The notes under the pieces were generated by a model. That model did no database searches, was not told the DNA's origin, and saw only the letters and a list, made by a program, of their open reading frames with translations. From Bacillota bacterium (lineage in GTDB: Bacteria; Bacillota; Clostridia; Christensenellales; Aristaeellaceae), in NCBI GenBank assembly GCA_023459675.1, contig JAEWTC010000222.1:1-21044 (forward strand): 21,044 nucleotides of DNA, in the 5' to 3' direction. How positions within the stretch are numbered: the first letter of the stretch is position 1; each line of letters begins with the position of its first letter. A program made the translations under genes and the position numbers. Below are positions 7,068 through 13,178 of this stretch, piece after piece.

Positions 7068-7906
7068 CGGAGCGTTTTCTCGGCGGCGTCCACGGTGTTG
7101 AGCATCAGCATGGAAACGGTCATGCGCCCCACGCCGCCGGGCACGGGCGTGATGTAGCTCGCCTTTTCCTTGACGGCGTCGAAATCCACGTCGCCGCAGA
7201 ATTTGCCGTCCACCCGGTTCATGCCGACGTCGATCACCACGGCGCCTTCCTTGACCATGTCGGCGGTGATGAACTTCGGCTTGCCGATGGCGGCCACCAG
7301 AAGGTCCGCCCGGCGGGTGTGCGCCGCCAGATCCTTGGTTTTGGAATGGCAGATGGTAACGGTCGCGTTGGCGTTGAGCAAAAGCACGGCCATGGGCTTG
7401 CCCACGATGTTGGAACGGCCGACGACCACCGCGTCCATCCCGGCAACGTTGATCCCGGCGTTTTTAAGCATCACCATCACGCCGCGCGGCGTGCACGCCA
7501 CGGGGCCGGGTTCGCCGCGCAAAAGCTTGCCGACGCTCACGTTGTGAAAACCGTCGGCGTCCTTGTCTGGGCGGATCAGCTCCAGCGCGCGGGCGCTGTT
7601 CAAGTGCTCGGGCAAAGGCATCTGCACAAGGAGGCCGTGGATCGCCGGGTTGTCGTTCGCTTTCTGAATGGCCTGCTCCAGCTGTTCCTGCGTGGTATCC
7701 TCCGGCAGGCGCAGGGTTTTGGAATAAAGGCCGAGGCGCTCGCAGGCCTTTTCCTTGTTGCCGACGTACAACTGGCTTGCGGGGTCTCCCCCGACCAGGA
7801 TCACCTGCAGGCCGGGGACAACGCCCCGCGCGCGCAGTGCGTCCACCCGGGCCTTCAGTTCCGTTTCCACGGCCGCGGACATTAATTTTCCGTCTAGAAT
7901 TTCCAT
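7064..7906 (-). CDS. folD: Bifunctional methylenetetrahydrofolate dehydrogenase/cyclohydrolase FolD
   Basis: Interconverts 5,10-methylene-, 5,10-methenyl- and 10-formyl-tetrahydrofolate in one-carbon metabolism, usually with NADP+. The 280-residue protein shows GGDPASQLYVGNKEKAC (39-55) with the catalytic Tyr47 and Lys51, the LVQMPLPEHL segment (~96-105), the dinucleotide-binding VVGRSNIVGKPMA (~160-172), and the C-terminal signature PVPGGVGRMT, where most relatives have GPMT. Start ATG 7906 has GGAGGGG five bases upstream; the longer frame to 7930 lies inside the preceding gene and lacks family similarity. It overlaps the preceding gene by 13 bases, and its TGA overlaps the xseA ATG. folD next to xseA-xseB and nusB is a recurrent Firmicutes arrangement. 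Confidence 0.95.
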   Translation of the reverse strand: MEILDGKLMSAAVETELKARVDALRARGVVPGLQVILVGGDPASQLYVGNKEKACERLGLYSKTLRLPEDTTQEQLEQAIQKANDNPAIHGLLVQMPLPEHLNSARALELIRPDKDADGFHNVSVGKLLRGEPGPVACTPRGVMVMLKNAGINVAGMDAVVVGRSNIVGKPMAVLLLNANATVTICHSKTKDLAAHTRRADLLVAAIGKPKFITADMVKEGAVVIDVGMNRVDGKFCGDVDFDAVKEKASYITPVPGGVGRMTVSMLMLNTVDAAEKTLR

Positions 7907-8862
7907 GGCAGCCCCTCCGTTTCCAACCATTTGCGCATTCCATGGCGGGCGGCGCCCGCCGCGTTATCCGACGCGTATTCCCGTTTGCCGAAGACGACCT
8001 CGGCCCCGCAGCCGCGTTTCGCAAGCCGCGCGGGAAGCTGCTCCCGCAAAAGCGCCGACGAAGCCACGCCGCCCACGACGAGCGCCTGGCGCGCGCCTGT
8101 TTTCGCGCAGGCCGCCGCCAGCATGCGCGCGGCCGTACGGGCAAGTAAGTCGAACGCTTCGGCGGCAATCCGCTGCCGCGCGTAGTCCCCGCCGGAAAGC
8201 CAGCGCATGCACTGCGTTTCCGCCCCGGACAGGTGACAGTCCAGATCATCGTTTGCCATGCTCACGGGGAGCAGGGCTTCGGCCTTCGCCTCCATGGCAA
8301 GCTGCTCCAGCGCCGCGCCCGCGGGAAAGGGCAAGCCCATCGCCACGCCCAGCCTGTCCACCAGCTGCCCTGCATGCAGGTCCAGCGACCGGCCCAGCGG
8401 CGCGATGGTTTCCCGTTCGCACAACAGGCTTTCCGTGGTGCCGCCGCTCAGATGCAGGGCGACGAACGGTTCCCAAAGCGGCGGGTTTCCGATCTGCCCC
8501 GCCAGAATATGCCCCCGCTGATGCGAGAGCGTAAAGCACGGGACGCCCAGCAAGCTTGCCAGCGATACGGCAAAGTTCCGCCCGGCGGTAAACACCGGCA
8601 TGTAGCTTTGCGGTGCGTCCGTCGGCGCGGCGGAAGCGGCTGCGGCGCAGATTTCCGCGTTTCCGATCTGCTCCTTCAGGCGCGTTACCACGAGGGGCAG
8701 CTGCTTGATGTGCGCAAAAACGGCCTCGCTTTGGCGCAGGCCGCACGAACCCGGTTGTACTGGCAGGAGTAACCGCTGAAAGCCGATCACCGCGCCGTTT
8801 TCGTCAACCGCCGCGGCAGACGTGGTGTAGCAGCTGGTATCAAAGCCGATCGCCGCCCTCAT
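7894..8862 (-). CDS. Divergent TsaD/Kae1-family protein (annotated elsewhere as O-sialoglycoprotein endopeptidase)
   Basis: A 322-residue ASKHA-fold protein related to TsaD, which makes t6A in tRNA. It keeps the HxxxH metal motif (HQRGH in LSHQRGHILAG), a phosphate loop LSGGTTES, the region resembling AGEAFDKVARLLGLPYPGG (here HAGQLVDRLGVAMGLPFPAG), LVVGGVASS, and the late metal Asp in YASDNAAGAA. The first motif, usually ETSCDET, reads FDTSCYTTS, so the acidic pair after Cys is lost. Clostridia often carry such a paralogue between nusB and folD/xseA in addition to genuine TsaD, so I do not call it tsaD. Start at ATG 8862, with AAGGA eight bases upstream; the ATG at 8871 directly abuts that site. 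It overlaps nusB by 23 bases and folD by 13. Function unknown. Confidence 0.82.
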   Translation of the reverse strand: MRAAIGFDTSCYTTSAAAVDENGAVIGFQRLLLPVQPGSCGLRQSEAVFAHIKQLPLVVTRLKEQIGNAEICAAAASAAPTDAPQSYMPVFTAGRNFAVSLASLLGVPCFTLSHQRGHILAGQIGNPPLWEPFVALHLSGGTTESLLCERETIAPLGRSLDLHAGQLVDRLGVAMGLPFPAGAALEQLAMEAKAEALLPVSMANDDLDCHLSGAETQCMRWLSGGDYARQRIAAEAFDLLARTAARMLAAACAKTGARQALVVGGVASSALLREQLPARLAKRGCGAEVVFGKREYASDNAAGAARHGMRKWLETEGLPWKF

Positions 8863-9289
8863 GCCGCTCATCCTTCCGTTTGCCGCGCTCCAGCGCGCCC
8901 AGCACGCCGTTGATGTAACGGCCGCTCTTGGGCTCGGAATACTTGTTGGCCATCTCCATCGCTTCGCTGATGGTGACGCTGTCGGGAACGTCGCCGCGGT
9001 AAAACAGCTCGTACGTCGCAAGCCGGAGAATGCTTAAATCCACCCTCGGCACGCGTTCGAGCGTCCATTCGCCGCTGGAGTTCGCCTCAATTTTCTCGTC
9101 CAGCTCCGCCTCGTGCTCCCGGACCCCCGCCAGAACGTCCTCAATAAAGGCTCTGTCCTCGGGGTTTGGCATGCCGCCGTCCCTCAAATGCTCATACACC
9201 AGCGCGATTGCATCGTCGCCGGTGTCCCCGCCGCACGACCGCTGATACAATAGCTGCATCGCCGCCTGTCTTGCTACCGATCGCGCCAT
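8840..9289 (-). CDS. nusB: Transcription antitermination factor NusB
   Basis: NusB binds boxA RNA with ribosomal protein S10 and promotes antitermination in rRNA operons. The 149-residue all-helical protein starts MARSVARQAAMQLLYQ, matching the family R-x-x-A-x-Q-x-L-Y/F-Q pattern, and has the downstream core WTLERVPRVDLSILRLATYE (about 75-94), ISEAMEMANKYSEPKSGRYINGVLGAL (106-132, with the conserved K-Y-S and F/Y-I-N-G-V-L elements). Length is normal. Start ATG 9289 has GGAG eight bases upstream. It lies 22 bases after the DUF2273 gene, and its end overlaps the next gene by 23 bases. Sitting after asp23-amaP is a common Clostridia context. Confidence 0.95.
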   Translation of the reverse strand: MARSVARQAAMQLLYQRSCGGDTGDDAIALVYEHLRDGGMPNPEDRAFIEDVLAGVREHEAELDEKIEANSSGEWTLERVPRVDLSILRLATYELFYRGDVPDSVTISEAMEMANKYSEPKSGRYINGVLGALERGKRKDERHEGGDRL

Positions 9290-9311
9290 GCGCTACACTC
9301 CGTTTCCTGCA

Positions 9312-9614
9312 TCATTCCCCTTTGGGCGGGAAGATCTTATTGATGAAGTTCTTGACGTCGGCGATCTTCTGGTTGTTGGAACCAAACAGATACCCCACGG
9401 CGAAGAACGCCGCGACCAGCAGCGTTTTCCAGAAACCCATGAACAGCAGCATGAACGCGAGCACCGCGCCGCAAAGCCCGATCAGCCAGCCGCAGGGCTT
9501 GGTGCCGATGGCAAGCCACGCAAACTTGTCCTTCACCGGCGTTTTTTCCTTGGCCGGCGCTTTCTCTTTCACGGTTGCCTTTTCCACGGCGTTGAGTTTC
9601 TCCTCGGCAGTCAT
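9312..9614 (-). CDS. DUF2273 small membrane protein of the Asp23/AmaP cluster
   Basis: A 100-residue protein with two close hydrophobic segments (about 42-58 and 61-77) and the family-type stretch GFWKTLLVAAFFAVGYLFG (60-78). DUF2273 proteins are routinely encoded beside amaP and asp23 in Firmicutes and are thought to belong to the same membrane-associated complex; their function is not established. Unusual here is a 30-residue N-terminal extension made of a degenerate Lys-Glu-Lys-Ala/Thr-Pro repeat (VKEKAP, AKEKTP, VKDKF). Start ATG 9614 has GGAGG seven bases upstream and overlaps the amaP stop (ATGA). The C-terminus is basic and hydrophilic (residues 79-100). Confidence 0.85.
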   Translation of the reverse strand: MTAEEKLNAVEKATVKEKAPAKEKTPVKDKFAWLAIGTKPCGWLIGLCGAVLAFMLLFMGFWKTLLVAAFFAVGYLFGSNNQKIADVKNFINKIFPPKGE

Positions 9615-10468
9615 TGTGCATCCTCCTTGTCTTGCGGTTCGAACCCGTTCTTCTTATTCTTCTTCGCGCCTTTTTGCGCTTTTGCTTCCGGTTCCGGTTC
9701 CATATCCGGCGCCGCTTCTTCCGCAGCCTGCGTTTCCGGGGCCGCGTCAACGTCCGCGGGTTCTTCCTCCCGCTTGCGGAAAATGCGCTGGTGCAGCGGT
9801 TCCTTCTTCTCCACTTCCGCCTGCGGGCCTGCGTCGGCCTGGATGGCCTTTTGTACGGAGTCGTTCAAACGGTCCACCATGCGGTTGGCTTTCTCGGCGG
9901 CGGCGATGTCTCCCGGTTTATCGCCCAAACCGCGCAGCCCTGCGCTGAGGTGCGTGTCCACAAACACGCGCACTTCTTTTACGTCAACACCTGAACAGGA
10001 GGTGATGTACTGCTTGGTCTGCTTTTGCAGCGCGCTCACGATCATGGGGATGTTCACGCCGTTTTCCAGCAGGATGCGGATGGACACGATCACGCCTTCG
10101 CGCGTGTGGTGAATCTTCGTCTGCGTCACCTTCAGCTCGTCGTTCATGTCCACGCATTTCTTGACCATGTTCTCCATGGCGTTCATGGAGATGTTCAGAT
10201 CGCCGTATTCCGTGCGCTGTAAAATGAAGCCCTTTTCCCGGTTCGACCGGAAAACCCTGGCTACGCCGCGCGCGCCCAGCAGCAGCAGCACAAGCGCCGC
10301 CGCAACCATCAGCACGTGCTGCCAGAAGGTGAACGGCCCGTCAAAAAACGACAGATCCAGCGTGAACGGAAAAAACCCAACGCCAAATACGAACAGGCCG
10401 ATTCCCAGCGTAACCAGGATCAGCCCCGCAAGCCCCGTGAGCAGGCGGTCCCAAAACGATTGTTTCAC
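9611..10468 (-). CDS. amaP: Alkaline shock response membrane anchor protein AmaP
   Basis: AmaP anchors the abundant envelope protein Asp23 to the membrane in Staphylococcus. The 285-residue product has two N-terminal membrane segments (about 12-34 and 48-67) joined by a short outer loop. An Asp23-like alpha/beta domain of about 110 residues follows (GDLNISMNAMENMV near 89-102, REGVIVSIRILLENGVNIP near 123-141, VDVKEVRVFVD near 160-170). The last ~85 residues (from about 200) are low-complexity and highly charged, first acidic with Glu-Pro runs, then Lys-rich (KGAKKNKKNG). Typical AmaP proteins are under 200 residues, so this tail is an addition. The start codon is GTG at 10468, with GGAGGG seven bases upstream. 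Its TGA overlaps the DUF2273 ATG. A hairpin lies between it and asp23. Confidence 0.87.
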   Translation of the reverse strand: MKQSFWDRLLTGLAGLILVTLGIGLFVFGVGFFPFTLDLSFFDGPFTFWQHVLMVAAALVLLLLGARGVARVFRSNREKGFILQRTEYGDLNISMNAMENMVKKCVDMNDELKVTQTKIHHTREGVIVSIRILLENGVNIPMIVSALQKQTKQYITSCSGVDVKEVRVFVDTHLSAGLRGLGDKPGDIAAAEKANRMVDRLNDSVQKAIQADAGPQAEVEKKEPLHQRIFRKREEEPADVDAAPETQAAEEAAPDMEPEPEAKAQKGAKKNKKNGFEPQDKEDAQ

Positions 10469-10501
10469 CGTAGTTCCCTCCCCGTTGTGTTGCAGGCCAA
10501 A

Positions 10502-10541
10502 GCAGCGACCCCAAAAGAACGCTCTGGTCTTTTGGGGCTGC
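10502..10541 (-). terminator. Hairpin between asp23 and amaP, possible partial terminator or mRNA stabiliser
   Basis: A 9-bp perfect stem (10509-10517 with 10529-10537) closes an 11-base loop. It extends by a further GCAG/CTGC pairing (10502-10505 with 10538-10541) across a 3-base bulge. On the minus strand only TTT follows, so it is not a textbook terminator. It lies just after the asp23 stop, within a spacer of 81 bases, much longer than the other gaps of the operon. It may lower read-through or protect the asp23 mRNA 3' end. Confidence 0.55.
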
Positions 10542-10549
10542 GTTCAGGC

Positions 10550-11119
10550 TTACTGTTCCTGCTGTGGATCCTGCTCCTGTCCGGAAGGCTGATTGTCCTC
10601 CGGCGCTTCCGCTTCCTTTGCGCCCTTCTTCTGCTTGGGCTGGGCCGCGGGCTTCCCTTTTTCTTTCTTTTCTTCCAGGGCGGGGGTTTGAACGTCTGCA
10701 AGCATGGCGTTCTCCAGCCCCGCTTCCTCTTCGAGCTTCTCTTTTTCAAAGCTCACGCCGTTGACGTGAACGTCTACCCGCACCACGTGGAGCCCCGTCA
10801 TGGTTTCAATGGCCTTGCGGACGTTTTCCTGCACGTCCTGCGCCGCGATCTGAATGGGCGTGCCGTATTCCACGATCACATACAGATCCACCGAGGCCTC
10901 TTCCGCGCCGATTTCCACCTTTACGCCCTTGCGGATGTTTCTGGAGCGCATGAATACGTCGGAAAAGCCTCCGCCGGAACACATGCCCGCGATGCCTTCC
11001 ACCTCGTTGGCGGCAACGCCCGCGATGATGGCGATGACTTCGTTGGCATAGGTGATGGTTCCCGTGGAATCATTCTCTTTGACTAAACTTAAAGGCAAAT
11101 TGTCCTTTTTCGAGGCCAT
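10550..11119 (-). CDS. asp23: Asp23/Gls24 family envelope stress protein
   Basis: Asp23 is an abundant cytoplasmic protein that forms assemblies under the membrane through AmaP and is linked to cell-envelope stress. The 189-residue protein has the family domain at about 15-120: GTITYANEVIAIIAGVAANEVEGIAGM (split: 20-33 and 34-46), the Gly-Gly loop with FSDVF, KGVKVEIGAEEASVDLYVIVEYG and VRKAIETMTGLHVVRVDVHVNGV. Residues ~150-189 are a disordered-looking Lys/Glu/Gln/Pro tail ending in QDPQQEQ. Start ATG 11119 has GGAGG seven bases upstream; a GTG at 11125 is too close to that site. It is the first gene after a near-consensus promoter (11156-11184) and heads the 13-gene run. Several Asp23 paralogues per genome are common in Clostridia, so the exact orthology to staphylococcal Asp23 is not claimed. 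Confidence 0.88.
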   Translation of the reverse strand: MASKKDNLPLSLVKENDSTGTITYANEVIAIIAGVAANEVEGIAGMCSGGGFSDVFMRSRNIRKGVKVEIGAEEASVDLYVIVEYGTPIQIAAQDVQENVRKAIETMTGLHVVRVDVHVNGVSFEKEKLEEEAGLENAMLADVQTPALEEKKEKGKPAAQPKQKKGAKEAEAPEDNQPSGQEQDPQQEQ

Positions 11120-11155
11120 GCCCACACCTCCTTAGGTTCTGGGGTACCGTCTGTC

Positions 11156-11184
11156 ATTATAGCAGAATCTGCGGCGTTTGACAA
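11156..11184 (-). promoter_or_regulatory. Sigma-A promoter of the asp23 to thiI operon
   Basis: Minus strand: TTGTCA at 11184-11179 (one mismatch to TTGACA), a 17-base spacer and a perfect TATAAT at 11161-11156. Transcription should start near 11149, about 30 bases before the asp23 ATG. It is the strongest promoter match in the window, in keeping with the high abundance known for Asp23. No SigB-type (GTTT-N-GGGTAT) pattern was seen. Confidence 0.85.
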
Positions 11185-11343
11185 TCGGATGCGCCGCGGC
11201 GCGGGGAACGGAGCAATTGTGCGGGCGCGTCCGCGTATCGGGGAACGGGCCGCGTTCGTTCTTCCCCCCGGGTTCTTGCCGCCATCTCGCGGCGCAAACG
11301 GCGCGGCGCGGCCCGCGGTTCCGCCCGAAATCAGCCGCGGCGC
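11185..11343. other. GC-rich divergent control region between two promoters
   Basis: No gene is supported here. The stretch holds a 10-base inverted repeat, GCGCCGCGGC at 11191-11200 and GCCGCGGCGC at 11334-11343, whose arms sit next to the -35 boxes of the two diverging promoters. It also holds a direct repeat CGGGGAACGG at 11202-11211 and 11239-11248. Either could be an operator, but in such GC-rich DNA chance repeats are likely. Confidence 0.4.
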
Positions 11344-11372
11344 TTGATTTTCCGCGCAAACGGGAATATGAT
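11344..11372 (+). promoter_or_regulatory. Sigma-A promoter of the secreted SH3-like protein unit
   Basis: TTGATT at 11344-11349, a 17-base spacer and TATGAT at 11367-11372. Transcription would begin near 11379, about 40 bases before the start codon at 11421. It diverges from the asp23 promoter about 160 bases away. Confidence 0.65.
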
Positions 11373-11420
11373 AGAAGCAAGCAAATATGACAGCCGCTTT
11401 TTAGGGAGGCCTGAGAAACG

Positions 11421-12008
11421 ATGAAAAGAAAACCGGCGTTCCTTCTCACCGTCCTGGTTCTGGTATGCGTCGTCACGACGGCGCTCGCCTATACGACGAT
11501 GTACGTGTATACCGCCAACGGCAAACCCCTGAACCTGCGGGACGCGCCCAGCATCATCGGAAGCGTGATGATCCAGATCCCCAACGGCGCGGCCGTGCGC
11601 GTGAACGACGTGCTGGACGAAACCTGGGATTCCATCACCTACGGAAGCTATACGGGCTACGCCATGTCCCGCTACCTGGTCTACGGCACGCCGGTGTGCA
11701 CCCCGTCGCCCCAGCCCAGCGCCGCGCCCACCGCAACGCCCTCCCTGAACGGCTTCCCCAACGACATCTTCTTCGGCTTTCAGGACGTATACTACAAAGC
11801 GCTGGTACGGCCCAGCAACCCGGCGGGCTATGTGAACATGCGCTGGGCGCCCTCCCTGCTTTCGGATACGCACGCCCGGTATTACGCCAACGCCGTCCTG
11901 ACCGTGATGAGCCAGAATTCCCTGTGGTGCCAGGTGCTCGACGAGAGCGGCCATGTGATGGGCTACATCATGCGGCAGTTCCTGCATCCGTACTACGGGG
12001 ACAGCTGA
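11421..12008 (+). CDS. Secreted protein with two SH3-like (SH3b) repeats
   Basis: A 195-residue exported protein. A signal peptide (basic MKRK, hydrophobic core 7-20, likely cleavage after the Ala-Leu-Ala at 21-23) is followed by two bacterial SH3-type repeats. The first spans about 27-92 (PLNLRDAPSIIGSVM, then IPNGAAVRVNDV, W, YGSYTGYAMSRYL). The second spans about 126-192 (GYVNMRWAPSLLSDTHARYY, AVLTVMSQNSLWCQVL, GHVMGYIMRQFL). A Pro/Ser/Thr linker of about 20 residues separates them. SH3b repeats commonly bind peptidoglycan; no catalytic domain is attached, so it is a binding or adaptor protein at most. The ribosome binding site AGGGAGG lies 11 bases before the ATG. It probably forms an operon with the next secreted-protein gene, 43 bases downstream. 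No homologue with known function is recognised. Confidence 0.8.
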   Translation: MKRKPAFLLTVLVLVCVVTTALAYTTMYVYTANGKPLNLRDAPSIIGSVMIQIPNGAAVRVNDVLDETWDSITYGSYTGYAMSRYLVYGTPVCTPSPQPSAAPTATPSLNGFPNDIFFGFQDVYYKALVRPSNPAGYVNMRWAPSLLSDTHARYYANAVLTVMSQNSLWCQVLDESGHVMGYIMRQFLHPYYGDS

Positions 12009-12051
12009 TGGCGCAGGCCCCGTTGGATGAGCCCGGAAAGGAAGGAAACGT

Positions 12052-12591
12052 ATGAAGAAAATCACCGCATTGCTGCTTATGCTTGCCCTGCTGTTCGCCC
12101 TTGGGGCCGCGGCGGCGCAGAACGTTGAAATTTACCGCGAGGACAGCCTGTTTTACATCGAGGTGACCCTTCCCAACGGCGCGCGCACCGAAACGCCCGT
12201 TGCGGAGGACACGATGACCAGGACGAACGTCGAGTTCATCACCCCGGGCAGGCCTTCCGTCGTGATCACCGTAACGCCGGACGAAACCTATGCCGGGCTC
12301 AGCCTTTCCGACCTGAGCCGTGAGGAAGTCGAGCTGATCATCAGCGGGATTACCGTGGAAATGACCAACCCCGAGGTGGAAATCCGCAAGACTGCGGAGG
12401 GATACGAATACGTCGTCTGCAACGAGGGCACCGCCGCCAACGACGCGAGCGACACCGTGATCCTCGTCAACGGATACTTTATGATGGTGCACGTGTTCTA
12501 CCCCGATTACAGCGAGCTGACCCCGGAGGACATGGAAATCGGCCCCTCCATCGTGGAAACCTTCCGGTTCGTGGGCAACACCAACTCCTGA
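12052..12591 (+). CDS. Secreted protein of unknown family
   Basis: A 179-residue protein with a clear signal peptide (MKKITA, hydrophobic stretch 5-20, likely cleavage after Ala-Ala-Ala near residue 22). The mature part of about 157 residues is acidic and predicted mixed alpha/beta by residue pattern, with segments such as YREDSLFYIEVTLPNG, PGRPSVVITVTPDETYAG, GYEYVVCNEGT and GYFMMVHVFYPDYSELTPED. It has a single Cys and no lipobox, LPxTG or membrane anchor, so it should be released or bound non-covalently. GGAAAGGAAGG precedes the ATG by six bases. It follows the SH3-like protein gene and likely shares its transcript. I do not recognise the family; the pattern recalls small extracellular proteins that measure or buffer the wall environment, but this is only a guess. 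Confidence 0.7.
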   Translation: MKKITALLLMLALLFALGAAAAQNVEIYREDSLFYIEVTLPNGARTETPVAEDTMTRTNVEFITPGRPSVVITVTPDETYAGLSLSDLSREEVELIISGITVEMTNPEVEIRKTAEGYEYVVCNEGTAANDASDTVILVNGYFMMVHVFYPDYSELTPEDMEIGPSIVETFRFVGNTNS

Positions 12592-12635
12592 AACAGGCCT
12601 TGCCGCGGCGAAGCCGGACAGCCGAAAGGTTTTGC
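12592..12635. other. Weak hairpin region after the secreted-protein unit
   Basis: Directly after the stop at 12591 there is CCTT (12598-12601) facing AAGG (12626-12629), then TTTT (12630-12633), with a short inner stem CGGC-GAA-GCCG (12606-12616). It may be an imperfect terminator for the secreted-protein unit, but the stems are short and broken. Confidence 0.3.
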
Positions 12636-12665
12636 TTGCATTGCCCGGCAGAATTGTGATACAAT
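12636..12665 (+). promoter_or_regulatory. Promoter of rplS
   Basis: TTGCAT at 12636-12641, an 18-base spacer and TACAAT at 12660-12665. Transcription would start near 12672, giving an 80-base leader that folds into a hairpin before the rplS ribosome binding site. Confidence 0.65.
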
Positions 12666-12677
12666 GCCCTTTGTGAA

Positions 12678-12731
12678 TATAGACGGACGGTCCGCTGCCC
12701 GGGCTAACGTCCCGGGGCATGAACGTCTATG
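12678..12731 (+). ncRNA. Structured rplS leader, candidate L19 autoregulatory element
   Basis: The leader begins a few bases upstream of this structure. An outer stem of 7 bp plus one G-U pair (TATAGACG at 12678-12685 with CGTCTATG at 12724-12731) encloses an inner hairpin, CCCGGG at 12698-12703 with CCCGGG at 12711-12716 and loop CTAACGT. The ribosome binding site starts 7 bases later. An L19 leader is known in Firmicutes (Rfam family L19_leader), and the position fits, but I could not align this sequence to that model. Confidence 0.5.
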
Positions 12732-12751
12732 AGGGAAAGGAGGCACATGCA

Positions 12752-13102
12752 ATGAGCGATATTATCCGTTCCATTGAAAAAGCTCAGCTTCGCAGTGATC
12801 GTCCCGAGTTTAACATCGGCGACACCGTACGCGTATGGGTGAAGGTGGTCGAAGGCGACCGCGAACGCCTGCAGGCGTTTGAAGGCACCGTGATGGCAAA
12901 GCGCAACGGCAGCGTCCGTGAGACGTTTACCGTACGGCGCGTCAGCTACGGCATCGGCGTTGAGCGTACGTTCCCGTTGCATTCGCCGCGCGTAGACCGC
13001 ATTGAGGTTATCCGGCGCGGCAAGGTGCGCAGGGCCAAGCTTTACTATCTGCGCGGTTTGCAGGGCAAAGCGGCGAAAATCAAGGAAACCGGCCGTTCGT
13101 AA
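12752..13102 (+). CDS. rplS: 50S ribosomal protein L19
   Basis: Structural protein of the large ribosomal subunit located at the 30S-50S interface. The 116-residue length is typical (114-120). The L19 pattern is clear: IRSIEKAQLRSDRPEFNIGDTV near the start, then VKVVEGDRERLQAFEGTVMAKRN, the signature region ETFTVRRVSYGIGVERTFPLHSPRVD, and RRGKVRRAKLYYLRGLQGKAAKI near the end (segments at about 5-26, 28-50, 54-79, 85-108). Start ATG 12752 has GGAGG eight bases upstream; a longer frame from 12719 overlaps the leader hairpin. It stands alone here: the usual partners rpsP, rimM and trmD are not adjacent, consistent with its own promoter and terminator. Confidence 0.97.
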   Translation: MSDIIRSIEKAQLRSDRPEFNIGDTVRVWVKVVEGDRERLQAFEGTVMAKRNGSVRETFTVRRVSYGIGVERTFPLHSPRVDRIEVIRRGKVRRAKLYYLRGLQGKAAKIKETGRS

Positions 13103-13108
13103 TGCAGC

Positions 13109-13136
13109 AAGGAGCGCCCGCAGGGGCGCTCCTTTT
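13109..13136 (+). terminator. Intrinsic terminator after rplS
   Basis: An 11-bp perfect stem (13109-13119 with 13124-13134) with a 4-base loop GCAG, ending in TTTT (13133-13136, two of them in the stem). It begins six bases after the rplS stop. Confidence 0.85.
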
Positions 13137-13178
13137 CTAACCGCTGACAAACGTTGTTTGGAAGCGGGAGGACAGCCT

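Noticed and set aside
7894..8862. Naming the gene tsaD
   Set aside because: Key acidic residues of the first motif are missing and no other t6A gene is nearby; a paralogue is more likely.
11132..12065. Minus-strand frames across the divergent promoters and the SH3-like protein gene
   Set aside because: They overlap both promoters and the antisense of a gene with a signal peptide and recognisable repeats; no supported start site.
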